Assembly (NCBI GenBank): GCA_030267965.1
Contig: BRYA01000139.1
Coordinates: 4,811-40,983 of the forward strand
DNA: 36,173 nucleotides
Source: Triparma columacea
Taxonomy: Eukaryota; Sar; Bolidophyceae; Parmales; Triparmaceae
Direction: 5' to 3'
Positions 9,192 through 18,410 of this stretch are shown here, piece by piece. Positions within the stretch are counted from its first letter, which is position 1; each line of letters begins with the position of its first letter. The notes under the pieces were generated by a model, which was not told the DNA's origin, searched no databases, and worked only from the letters and a program-made list of their open reading frames with translations. Both the position numbers and the translations under genes were made by a program.

Positions 9192-9638
9192 ATGCCCTCC
9201 ACCTCCACCTCCACCTCCACCTCCACCTCCACCTCCACCATCCTCTCCTTCCCGTCTCTCAAACCCCTCCTCCCGTCCCTCGCCCTCTTCCTCTTTACAC
9301 TCCTCAACATCCTTTCCCTCACACTTGCCTCCACGCCCTCCCAAGAAGATTCCTCCCAACCACAGCCCAATAGCGGCGATAAACCTAAAAGAAGGCGGCG
9401 CAAACTCTCCCTCGCGGCCAATGTTATGCAAGATCTTGGCCTCAACGACCAACAAAAGTTTATTGTTGCCCTCGTCTTTGGGGGGTTGATAATCCTTCCA
9501 AAGTTCTTTGGTTTTGACACAAGACCGCGGTCGAGGTACGGCGACGTGATGCAACGTCAGAAAGTCGCCGAAATCAAGCGAAAAAAAGCTGCTGCAGCAA
9601 AGGAAAAAAAAGCCAAGGCAAAGGCAAAACCCAAGTAA
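9192..9638 (+). CDS. Small two-helix membrane protein, function unknown
   Basis: The product is 148 residues from the ATG at 9192. An ATG at 9036 in the same frame would add 52 low-complexity Pro/Ser residues, but it lies only 27 bp past the cyclin stop, so the later start is preferred. The N-terminus is a Ser-Thr repeat coded by a CCACCT hexanucleotide run. A strong hydrophobic segment follows (about 20-47, signal peptide or anchor), then a basic loop (KPKRRRRKLS), a second helix (FIVALVFGGLIILPKFF) and a Lys/Ala-rich tail. No family is recognised. The shape, with two helices and basic ends, would suit a small ER or secretory-pathway membrane protein. Confidence 0.65.
   Translation: MPSTSTSTSTSTSTSTILSFPSLKPLLPSLALFLFTLLNILSLTLASTPSQEDSSQPQPNSGDKPKRRRRKLSLAANVMQDLGLNDQQKFIVALVFGGLIILPKFFGFDTRPRSRYGDVMQRQKVAEIKRKKAAAAKEKKAKAKAKPK
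9198..9239. repeat. CCACCT hexanucleotide microsatellite in coding sequence
   Basis: About seven tandem CTCCAC units encode an alternating Ser-Thr run at the N-terminus of the small membrane protein. The repeat is open in all three plus frames. Confidence 0.9.
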
Positions 9639-9717
9639 CTAAAAAGAAGGTGAAGGTGAACACTTCTATTCGTCAAGAAAAATGATTCGTTTTGTCCCTA
9701 TATCTGTATCCATATTC

Positions 9718-12700
9718 CTATCGCTTCCCCTTCTTGGGACTTTTCGCTTTCTCCTTTTCTGCCCTCCTTGCCGCCTTCTCCTGCTCGGCAAACAATCTAA
9801 GCTGCCTCTCCCTGTTCTCCTCAACCAACTTCCTCACCGTCAACGCCCTCGACACGAGCCCTCTCCTGTTGCTCTTACTCACGTGCAGCACCGTGCTATC
9901 GTAAATTTTTCTCACCGGTATTGTCATCTCAGCCTCGTTGATGGGGTTGTTCCTCACATCGAACATTTGCAAGGACGGCATCTCCCCGACCTCATCGGGG
10001 ATGAAAGTCAATTGGTTCCCGGCAAGCATTAGCTTGACCATATTCAAAGCGACGCTCATGCCCTTCGGGAGCTCCCTGATGAAGTTCCTCTCGGCGTACA
10101 GCTCCGATAGCTTGGGCATCGCAAAGAGATCGATGGGGAGGGAAGATAACTGGTTGTCGCTTAGCACAATTCTCGTGAGTTTGCTCAACTGGCCGATGTT
10201 ATCAGGAACGTAGCTGAAGGCGTTTAGGCTGAGGTTCATGACCGCCAGGGAGGGGAGGAAGGTGAAGAGGTCACTCCTGATCGTACCCATATTATTTCCC
10301 CTCAGGTTGATCGCCTTGAGGGCGGTCAACGCATTGACCTCTTCGGGGATGTCCTGGAGCTGCAGCTTGCTCAGGTTCAGGCTTTCCCCTCCCATGTTCT
10401 CAGTACACTTCTGGATCCTCTTCTGCAGAGGTGTCAGCTCGATAATTTCAGGCTCCGGCTCCTCCTCGCTCTCAACCTCAGGGGCGTAATCGGGATTGTG
10501 AACCAGCCTAATTGCGAGGAGGACACTTCCTATGTCAGCGTTGACGACGAGGTCCTCTCCGCCAAGCGCGTGCCATTCCCTCCTCTCGACGCAGTCGTTC
10601 AGGTCATTCAGCGGTATCTCAAACTTTCCAATGAAGTCATTCCCACTTGCCATGTCGTAGTCGTCCACGGTCACGACCAATGTATCGCTGAAGCGCCGCT
10701 CCTCCTCGATTTGCCAGGCAAAGTGCTCTTTCCATATGGGGTTGAGGTCCTTTTTCTTTGTGGTGCTCTTCTTCGGTTTGCCCCCCGTCTGCTTGAGCTC
10801 AAAGGTGACCAAGGGGTCCGATGAGCCCCCCTTGCTGAACATGTTCGAGTCCATTATCTTAAGCCCGTAGGCCCTAATCAGTGTCACCCCCAGCTGATTT
10901 GGGGGGAACCCGTGCTCATTCTCCGTGTGGACGACCTCCATAGGAGGGTCTTCCCAGTCGATTGGGGCATCAACCGGAGATACCCTCTCGGGGTTGTGGA
11001 CCCACCTCGCTCCGACCAGTATGCCGCCTATGTCGGCTCCAAGAACCCCGTCTTCTCCAGTTAGAGGGTACCAGGCGCGGTACTCCTCCCTACTCGCGAG
11101 GGAGCTGACGGGAATCTCGAACCTGCGCTCGGTGAATGATAGTTGAGAATTGAGTGAGTGTGCGAGGCGTTTTGTGTCGCGAGAAGGTTGGGGTTGCATG
11201 CACATGTTGATGTTGCATGCACATGTCGATGTTGCATGCACATGTCGACGATGTTGTCGTTACGCCCCTCGTCTCGCTTCTCGCCTCATCTCATCTCATC
11301 TCACCTGCCCATCTCGTCGTTTCCGCTCGCCATGTCGTAGTCATCGCAGATTGCCTTTATGACAGCTTGGTCCGACTTAACCGGGAAGGTGAAGTTTGCG
11401 TTCCACTCGGGGTTCAAGTTCTTCTTCACCACCTTGCTCTTTTGCTTCTCGTCCCCCATGAAAAATGTGACCATGGGGTCCGACGAGCCCCCCTTGCTGA
11501 ACATATTCTTGTCCATGACCTTGAGGCCCCAGCCCTTTATCAAAAATAGCTGAACCTCGTTGGGCGCCTTGTTGTAGTCGTCCAAAAAGCCCAAGTCAGG
11601 AAAGGGGGGATTGCTGTAGTCCGGTGGGAGGTCCATCGGAGAGAGCCTGTTGGGGTTGTGGATCCACTTGAAGGCGAGGAGAACGTGGCCTATGTCTGCC
11701 CCTACGACCCCGTCCTCCCCTGCCAGCGGGTACCAGGCCCTGTGCTCCTGGCGGTCCTTGGCGTCGGCGAGAAGGATCTTGAAAGACCCCATGAGGTCGT
11801 TCCCGCTGGCCATGTCGTAGTCGTCCACGATGACTTCGAGGGTCGCCTCCTCGGATTTCACAGGAAGGGAGAACTTTTCATTCCACTCTGGCGCCAGCGT
11901 CTTCTTCTTGACGGTAGACTTTACGACCTCGTCCCCTATCTTGAAGGACACCACCGGGTCAGAGCTCCCTCCCTTGCTAAACATGTTCTTGTCCATGATC
12001 TGGAGCCCGTAGGCCTTAATGAGGTAGATATTGAGCTCGTTGGGCAGTTCTGGGGTGCCCTGTCCGTCGTCCAGGACGTCCTCGCAGTCGAATTTGGGGT
12101 TGTTCCAGTCCAATGGTTGGTCGACGGGGGAGAGCCTCTCGGGGTTAAAGACCCACCTGAGGGAGATCAAAACATGCCCGATGTCGGCCCCGACCTTGTC
12201 CTCCTTGTCTGCAAGGGGGTACCAAGCGCGGAGCTCCTTGCGATCGGCAAGGTTGGCCATGTCAATGTTGACCTGCCCTATGTAATCGTTCCCTGATCCC
12301 ATGTCGTAGTCGTCGCATACTACGAGGAGCTTCCCCGCGTTGGACCTCATCCCGAAGCTGAACTTCTCGTAATACTCGGGATTGAGGTTCTTCTTGACAA
12401 CTTTTGTCTTATGCTGCGAGCGCGGGGGGGGGGAGAGTCGTTAGTTGGTGGCAAGGGAAACGGTGCAGGCAGGAGGTCAAGTCATAGCAAAGCATTACGT
12501 AGCGCCGTCTTTCCAAAGAAGGTAGGCGTGGTGTCCTCACCTTCTCCTCCCCCCAAGTCATGGTAAACATGCCGTCCGTAGACCCTCCCTTTGACAGCAG
12601 GTTCTTGTCCATCATCTTGAGCTTGTAAGCCTTTAGTATGAAAACGTTGAGCTCATTGGGCTCCTTCTCCATGTCGTGGTCCTTGCAGTCATCCCACGCG

Positions 12701-14075
12701 GGGTCGTTGTAGTCCACGGGCTTGTCTACCGGGGAGATCAGATCGGGGTTGTGGATCCACTTTATCGCGAGGAGGACGGACCCGATGTCGTGGGTGGTGT
12801 TGCCGTCGGCCTCCTCGAGCTCGAACCACTTTCGCACCTCCTTCTTGTCGGAGAGGCCGGCGAGAGGGATGCTAAATTGACCCATGAAATCGTTGCCCGA
12901 ACCCATGTCGTAGTCGTCCATGACGCAAGTGAGGGTTGCCTGGTCGCTCGATACATTGAATTTGAACTTCTCCTCCCAGACAGGCGCCAAGTTCTGCGAT
13001 GAACTATAGGGTTAGTCTAGCGGTGATGCCATCTCGCCTCCCCTACATGACCCTCACCTTTTTCTTCACGCTGGATTTTTGTTTCTCGTCTCCCCCGAAG
13101 CTGAAGGTCATCATGGGGTCTGAGCTCCCCCCCTTGCTAAGCAGGTTCTTGTCCATAACCTTTATCCCGGTCGCCCTGATGAGCAGGACGTGTACCTCGT
13201 TCGGCTTCCCCACCGGGTCCCCGTCCTCCACCCCCATAGGCGGGCTGTTCATATCGATCGGCATGGCCGTTAGGAGACCCGCAGAGTACTTGAAACTCAG
13301 GTGAACCTCCCCCGTGATGTTGGTGGCCTTATCCGTGTTCTCGAGCTTGTACCAGCGGTCGACTTCAACGCCGGTCTGATCGATTGAGGAGAGGGGGATC
13401 GTGACGCGACCCATATCCTCGGAAGAGAAAGTGTCAGAGTCAAACATGTTCAGGACGAACGTGGGCTGAGACTTTGAGTCAAGGTTTGCGCCCTGGTGTG
13501 TGTGCATGGAATGGTGATGGGGGGGGGGGGATGGGGGGGGGGATGTCAGTCTGCTGTAAAAATAAGGCCGTCCAATTGGTGTCCCCCACGCCTATCCCTG
13601 GATCCATTCCCTCATCCATGATGCTCACCTTCTTCCCGAAGTCAAAGCTTTCCTCCCACTTTGGGGCGAGGGTCTTTTTCTTCGTCTTCGTCTTGAAGCT
13701 CTCTCCCGATATCGACTTCGCAAGGGAGTGGGGGGAGGGGGGGGGAGAGAGAAGGCGGGAGGGTTAGCAATGGTGGTAAAAATTAGGTGTGGGCAGTTGA
13801 GGCGTTGGAAGGTATTATGGGATGGGGCTGAAGTTTCACGACTGTTCGGGGTCGGATTGGGGGTTCGATCAATGTCTTGGCTTCCTGTCTCTATAAAAAT
13901 CCCTCGTAATCCAACGTTCAGGGCTTGAACAGTTGGACCCCCCCTCGCTCACCTTTCCAGTGTCTGCTGCCAGGAGCTCAATCTTGCAGTACGGGTCGCT
14001 GCTTTTGCCCTTATCGCAAGCTACGACTTCCTTGGCCTCGATCACCTTCACGGTGAGTAAGCGGAGGTCAGGCAT
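9718..14075 (-). CDS. Six-C2-domain plus leucine-rich-repeat protein
   Basis: Six exons (14075-13953, 13715-13629, 13492-13058, 12993-12541, 12413-11305, 11122-9718) join in frame to 1203 residues. C2 domains begin near residues 1, 168, 327, 489, 649 and 810. Domains 2-6 share MDKN(L/M)xSKGGS(S/T)D and a second calcium loop DDYDM(A/G)SGND; domain 1 has DKGKSSDP. Each C2 is followed by a conserved GADIG..LL...W.(H/F)NP...SP.D linker. Residues about 985-1130 are roughly six leucine-rich repeats of the short LxxLP type, and the C-terminus is a basic charged helix (KSPKKGKR). C2 domains bind membranes, usually through calcium. There is no TM anchor, so ferlins and extended synaptotagmins are poor matches. 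A calcium-triggered membrane scaffold is likely (inference). It is head to head with the proton channel, with 121 bp between ATGs. Confidence 0.88.
11193..11249. repeat. 19-bp tandem repeat in C2-gene intron
   Basis: Three copies with period 19 (GTTGCATGCACATGTCGAT and close variants) lie in the intron between exons 5 and 6 of the C2-LRR gene. Each holds the palindrome TGCATGCA. A TCTCA pentamer run near 11287-11302 lies at the donor side of the same intron. Confidence 0.9.
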
Positions 14076-14196
14076 GGTGGAGGAAGGGTGCGACTAGGTC
14101 GGGGTTTGGGGGTTGTGGGTGAGGAGTGAAATCTGGAAAGCGGAGAGCGGAGGCCGGAGAAGTCTGGTGAAATGGGGAGATATTTTAAATTTCACC

Positions 14197-15432
14197 ATGA
14201 ATGCATTTGAAGATTACCACGCCGAGCGCTCCCGCCAGCGTATGTCCCAAGAGGCCGTCGACCAGGCTTTCGAGTCTGTCTCCGGGAGTTCATCTCAAGC
14301 AGCTAAAGGTTCAGCCGGGGGAGCGGGTGGAGTGGGTGGGTTGGTGGGTGGTGATGGTCTCGTTGGTAAGTTGAAAAAGGAGAGGGAGGACGAAGGTGGG
14401 CTTAGAGGAGGGGTTGGGAGGGGTGGGGGGGCTGAAAAGATGGCCATGAAAGATGAACATGCAACCCATGCCGGGGGCGAGGGGGGGGGCAAGGATGAGG
14501 GGGTTGAGGAGGGTGATAACGATAATGCTGATGATGCCAGCGGCTTGGCCTCCGGAAAGTCCGGCAGGAACGGTGGCAAGCTAATGGAGCTCTACGAGGT
14601 GCAGCTCCTAGTCTGTGTCCTAATCGGTCTCGACATCCTCTTCTCCACCTTGGAGTTCGTCATGTCCTACAACGTGACGTCCCTGTCCCTCGTCCCCTTG
14701 AACCTACAGGTCGGGCTCCTCAGAGTCGTCCAGTCCTTCACGGGCTTCACACTCTTCTTCTTCATACTTGAGCTCCTTGTCCTAGTGGGCACGTACGGGG
14801 GGGACTTCTTCCTGCACGTGGGGTACCTAACGGACCTTATTATTGTTGCGGTTTGCGCGTACGGGGAGGTTGACGGTTGGGGGAAGGAGGTCAGGGTACT
14901 GGGCTTTGTCAGGTTTTGGAGGGTGGTCAGGTGAGAGGGGGGGATTGGATGAGCGTCTGGGGTAGAAGACACAAGTGAAAAACTAACTTGACCGAGTCCT
15001 AAACCTCGTCCCAAACCTCTCCTCCTCCTTCGGTCCCCAATCTCGTCTCTTAGGCTCGTAAACAGTCTCCTCGCTGGCGTCCGTGACGAGCACGCCGACA
15101 CAAAGGCTGTTCTAAAGAGTAGCCAGGTCCGCGTCAAGGAGGTCCTCCTCGAGAAGTCCCGTCTAACCTCCAGTCTGACGCGTTCGGCCGAGGTCCGCAA
15201 GCGGCTTGAGGCCATGCTTCGAGGGTACAAGGATGAGGTTGAGACGCTTAGCGAGGCACTGAAGATAGCGGCTGTCGATGTGGCGGAGGCGGCGCAGATG
15301 CAGATGATGATGGAGGAGGAGGAAGAGGAGGGAGAGGAGGTGGAGGGGGAGGAGTACTTTGAGGGAGGGAAGGAAAAGGAGAAGGGGAACACCATCGTCG
15401 TTAATGAGGACGGGACGTTCGAGAAAAGATAG
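14197..15432 (+). CDS. HVCN1: Hv1-type voltage-gated proton channel
   Basis: Exons 14197-14930 and 15054-15432 join (phase 2) to 370 residues. The first true ATG in frame is 14197. A Gly/acidic N-terminal region of about 130 residues precedes one voltage-sensor domain and no pore domain. S1 (about 134-157) has Asp146 at the position of the human Hv1 selectivity Asp112 (CVLIGLDILF). S2 (about 178-200) has the conserved Glu192, but the Lys four residues on in human Hv1 is Leu here. S3 carries Asp213. S4 is VRFWRVVRLVN, matching human LRLWRVARIIN, with Arg239, 242 and 245 plus Arg233. A long helical tail (about 246-330) fits the dimerising coiled coil and ends in a Glu-rich run. Such channels extrude protons during depolarisation or move protons across internal membranes. 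Intron retention would truncate the protein right after S4. Confidence 0.88.
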
Positions 15433-15631
15433 AGTGGGGTGGTGGGGGTGGGGGGGGGGGAGGGGTGCGACGAAATTTGAAGGCAATCAACTGACATTTA
15501 GTGTTACGTGAACAAATATTACAAAGTTGGGTTTTGCCCAAACAGATTCACAGAACACAGAATTGAAGGAGATGATTTGGGATTCAAAAATTTGGAGATT
15601 TACTGGACAAATCCGATAAATACAAGAGTTC

Positions 15632-16582
15632 ATGTCGCATAAGCCAGTGACGTCTAGGAAGTTGAGGTCGCATATCGACAAAAATGCGTCTAATACCTCC
15701 TCAATAGATGAATTCAAGGCTGAAGAATTTCCATCTTCGGACCTTGGTATCCTTGCTGAATTTCAAGGAGGGAACGAGAGTACATCGACAGTGGGTGGTG
15801 TCGAAAGATTGGGCAGCGATGCGCCTAATACCTCCTCAATAGATGAATCCAATGGGGCTGAAGAATTTGTCTCTTCTGCTGACTTCCTTGGTATCCTTGC
15901 TGAGTTTCAAGGAGTGAACGAGAGGACATCGACAGCGGGTGGTGTCGAAGGATTGAGTAGTGATCAGCTATTTTGCCAACCATGTGATGAGGATGAGAAT
16001 GTTGAGGTTGTAGCTGAAGGGAAGACCAACAGCAGGAGCAAGAAGCGAAAGAGAGGAATGACGATGGATTACTACGATGACGACGGCGACGATAATGATG
16101 AGAACGTTGACTCTTGGAATGGTGATGGTAATGGTGTGACCTGGTACTACTGTAAGGACTGCGACTACAAAGCGAAGCAAAAAGGCACTCTCAAGCAGCA
16201 TCGCGCAGCTATACACAACAAAAACGTGACCTGGCATCGCTGTAAGGACTGCGACTACAAAGCGAAGCGAAAAGACTTGCTCAAGAAGCATCGCGCATCC
16301 ATCCACAATAAAAACGTGACCTGGTACCGCTGTAAGGACTGCGACTACAAAGCGAAGCAGAAAGCCCATCTCAAGAGGCATCGCGCATTGATCCACAATG
16401 AAAACGTGACCTGGCACTACTGTAAGGACTGCGACTACAAAACGAAGGATAAAGGCCATCTCAAGAAGCATCGCGCAGCTATACATGATGTAACTTGGTA
16501 TACATGCCCACAACATGGGTGTGAATTTAAGGCGAAGGAAAGAAGCAGCATGAAGGAGCACATTTATCATCATCACAAATAA
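15632..16582 (+). CDS. Tandem C2H2 zinc-finger protein
   Basis: A single exon of 316 residues. The N-terminal half holds an imperfect duplication of about 45 residues (NTSSIDE...LGILAEFQG.NE.TST.GGVE). Next come a basic cluster that fits a nuclear localisation signal (SRSKKRKRG) and an acidic Asp-rich stretch. Four near-identical 30-residue units follow, each CxDCDYK(A/T)K..(G/D/A)xLK.HRA.IH, that is C-x2-C-x12-H-x4-H. A fifth, divergent finger (C-x4-C ... H-x4-H) ends the protein. The units share a VTW(Y/H)xC start. It probably binds nucleic acid in the nucleus, but target and role are unknown. The near-identity of the units, also at DNA level, indicates recent tandem growth. Confidence 0.85.
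   Translation: MSHKPVTSRKLRSHIDKNASNTSSIDEFKAEEFPSSDLGILAEFQGGNESTSTVGGVERLGSDAPNTSSIDESNGAEEFVSSADFLGILAEFQGVNERTSTAGGVEGLSSDQLFCQPCDEDENVEVVAEGKTNSRSKKRKRGMTMDYYDDDGDDNDENVDSWNGDGNGVTWYYCKDCDYKAKQKGTLKQHRAAIHNKNVTWHRCKDCDYKAKRKDLLKKHRASIHNKNVTWYRCKDCDYKAKQKAHLKRHRALIHNENVTWHYCKDCDYKTKDKGHLKKHRAAIHDVTWYTCPQHGCEFKAKERSSMKEHIYHHHK
16136..16495. repeat. 90-bp tandem repeat encoding zinc fingers
   Basis: Four units begin GTGACCTGG at 16136, 16226, 16316 and 16406, exactly 90 bp apart, with most differences at the variable helix residues between the Cys pair and the His pair. A decayed fifth copy starts near 16490. Confidence 0.92.
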
Positions 16583-16737
16583 GTTGAAGAATCTTGAGAG
16601 AGTTGAAGAGTCTTGAGTAGAGTTGAACCTTCTTACATTTACGTGAAAAAATCATTTGACATATTAGAGATGCCACTCTCCACTCTCTTCCCTCGCCTTG
16701 AAGAAAAATCCTCCCCACCCGCCTGCCCTCTACAATC

Positions 16738-17445
16738 CTACACCTCTTCCTCCTCCGTCCAGTCTAAAAGTCCTGCAATCACCCCCCTCCCCTCCCCGTT
16801 CATGATATTAAAAAGTGCAATCGCCCTACCCCTCTCCATAACCTCCACCGACCCTAGTCCCTCAATCCCTCTCAGTTCCTTCATAACACTCTCAGGCACA
16901 CCACCTAACCTCTCCTTCTTCAAAGCTGTAGAAGGGAGACCTAATATAACCAACTCAGCCCCACCATCAACAGCCGAAGGCTGAAGTCTACAGAGCGTAA
17001 CAAACGGTTTCCAGAAGCTCACCCTTGTCGCTAAATTACCCCCCCCCCCTCCCTCCTCATTGTCCCTCCACATGAAAACAGTATGATTAGTTGCGATGAT
17101 ACACCCCTCAACCCCGATATCCTCACCACCTTCTATAACCTCACTACCTCTACTAGGTCGATCTAAGTTTAAATCCGTGAATGTATACCCGTACCCAGGT
17201 GTGTATCCTTGGATTACTACACGCTGAAGACCACCGGAGGGGGAATGGAGAGGGACTATGTCTGTACCTTTACCGAGTGAGGAGAATGAACGAAATCTAG
17301 ATGAAGATGAGGTAGAGATATGAGGGGAGGTGGGTATGTGGGATGTTAGGGAGATAGTTAAGGGGGATTTAGAGGTTAATGAGACTTTAGAGAGTGATTT
17401 TAGGGAGGTAAGAGGGAGAGGGAACATTGAGAGTCGGGTCAGCAT
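16738..17445 (-). CDS. NDUFAF3: NDUFAF3-like (Mth938/DUF498) complex I assembly factor
   Basis: A single exon of 235 residues from the ATG at 17445; the frame upstream of this has only a non-ATG start in low-complexity DNA. Residues 1-60 are Ser/Thr/Leu/Lys-rich and lack acidic residues, fitting a mitochondrial presequence. The rest follows the Mth938 fold: IQGYTPGYGYTF, then ATNHTVFMW, AELVILGLPS, a helix, LGSVEVMERGRAIALFNIM, and GEGRGVIAGLL at the end, where human NDUFAF3 has ATFNFLCHEGRV..AALIP. In animals NDUFAF3 works with NDUFAF4 in early assembly of the complex I membrane arm. A Gly run (GGGGG) is an insertion. The match is to the fold; orthology is likely but not proven. Confidence 0.78.
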   Translation of the reverse strand: MLTRLSMFPLPLTSLKSLSKVSLTSKSPLTISLTSHIPTSPHISTSSSSRFRSFSSLGKGTDIVPLHSPSGGLQRVVIQGYTPGYGYTFTDLNLDRPSRGSEVIEGGEDIGVEGCIIATNHTVFMWRDNEEGGGGGNLATRVSFWKPFVTLCRLQPSAVDGGAELVILGLPSTALKKERLGGVPESVMKELRGIEGLGSVEVMERGRAIALFNIMNGEGRGVIAGLLDWTEEEEV

Positions 17446-17884
17446 GTTGGCTTTTGGGGGTGAAGGAGCTGTTTTGGGGTGTTTGGGGGTATTTTTGTGG
17501 GGGTGTGGGGGTATGTGTGGGTGTGGGGGTGTGTGGGTGTGTGTACGTGTGTGTAACAATTTTATATTCTGAGCTGATTTTGGGCTTCAATTTAGAGCCT
17601 CAATTCGGACTCAATTTCGAGCCCAATCGAGCCTCAACTATATGAACGCTAATTGCACGTAAATTCCAAACGTTATACACCAAAAATTACCTCAAAACCC
17701 GCAAAAACCATCAAAAGCACACCTCCCCTACGGATACCTCCTCCATAAATCTCCTCATATCCATATCCTTTCCCTCTAATACCCACCACAATACCCACCT
17801 AATAGCCTCGTTAATAACGACGCCAACAATTTTCCCCCCAAAACACCCTCAATACCCCTTAAAACACCTCCAAACTCCCCAATA
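17446..17884. other. Divergent promoter region between NDUFAF3-like and coiled-coil genes
   Basis: These 439 bp hold no gene. The left part (about 17455-17555) is a G/T-rich run of GGGTGTGTG type, giving spurious open frames of His/Thr/Pro on the other strand. The right part is ordinary intergenic DNA with Pu/Py bias. Both neighbours are transcribed outward from here. Confidence 0.6.
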
Positions 17885-18355
17885 ATGTCAGACTCCGATT
17901 CATCCTCTTCTGACCATGACATATACAGTGACATGTACTCTGAAATACCCTCCTCCATAACCAAATCCTCCATTACCCTCCCCACCAAACCTACTAATGT
18001 ATCGGGAAAACGGAGGAAGATCGAACAACTTGAGGATTCAGGTTTTGGGATTGATAGCGCTGAAGGGATTCAACAACTTGGGGAGGACGCACTGCTACCA
18101 CCTGAGGCTGTTGTTGGTGGTGGTGGGGTGGGTGATAAAATTCGCAGGGGTGAGGGTGGGGGGGCTGCATTTCCAGGTTCTGTGGTTGGTGTTCGTGATG
18201 ATTCTGTTAGGGTTGAGAATTCAGTATTGAGGTCGAATATATCCGCGCTTTACCGTACTGCCAGGGCTGAGTTGAGGAGGAGGGATAGGGAGAGGGAGGG
18301 TTTGAAGGAGGAGATAAAGGAACTTAAGGATAAACTAAAGCGATACGGAGGCTAG
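17885..18355 (+). CDS. Small acidic/coiled-coil protein, function unknown
   Basis: A single exon of 156 residues starting MSDSDSSSSDHD. The N-terminus is acidic and Ser-rich, with several possible casein kinase 2 sites. A basic cluster (SGKRRKIEQ, about 40-48) could be a nuclear localisation signal. A Gly-rich middle is followed by a highly charged helix from about residue 112 to the end (RRRDREREGLKEEIKELKDKLKRYGG) with leucine-zipper-like spacing. It may be a nuclear accessory protein or a short bZIP-like factor, but there is no clear basic DNA-contact signature. It converges on COQ2, with 55 bp between stops. Confidence 0.65.
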   Translation: MSDSDSSSSDHDIYSDMYSEIPSSITKSSITLPTKPTNVSGKRRKIEQLEDSGFGIDSAEGIQQLGEDALLPPEAVVGGGGVGDKIRRGEGGGAAFPGSVVGVRDDSVRVENSVLRSNISALYRTARAELRRRDREREGLKEEIKELKDKLKRYGG

Positions 18356-18410
18356 TGAAAGCTTAAGAAGATCCAAGAGAGTTCGCCCTAAAAACATTCC
18401 GTTTCTACCT

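Noticed and set aside
9063..9554. Gly-run ORF opposite the small membrane protein
   Set aside because: Product of the CCACCT microsatellite read on the other strand.
13861..13880. GGTTCGATC motif resembling a tRNA T-arm
   Set aside because: No acceptor stem or other arms can be paired around it; it is in an intron of the C2 gene.
14113..14196. Longer N-terminus for the proton channel
   Set aside because: Relies on a TTG start and would leave almost no 5' UTR between the divergent genes.
16136..16495. CRISPR-like regularly spaced repeats
   Set aside because: Units are contiguous, coding and belong to zinc fingers in a eukaryotic gene; there are no spacers.
17387..17590. N-terminal extension of the NDUFAF3-like protein (His/Thr/Pro-rich)
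   Set aside because: Begins with a non-ATG codon in a GT-rich repeat; the ATG at 17445 gives a good presequence.
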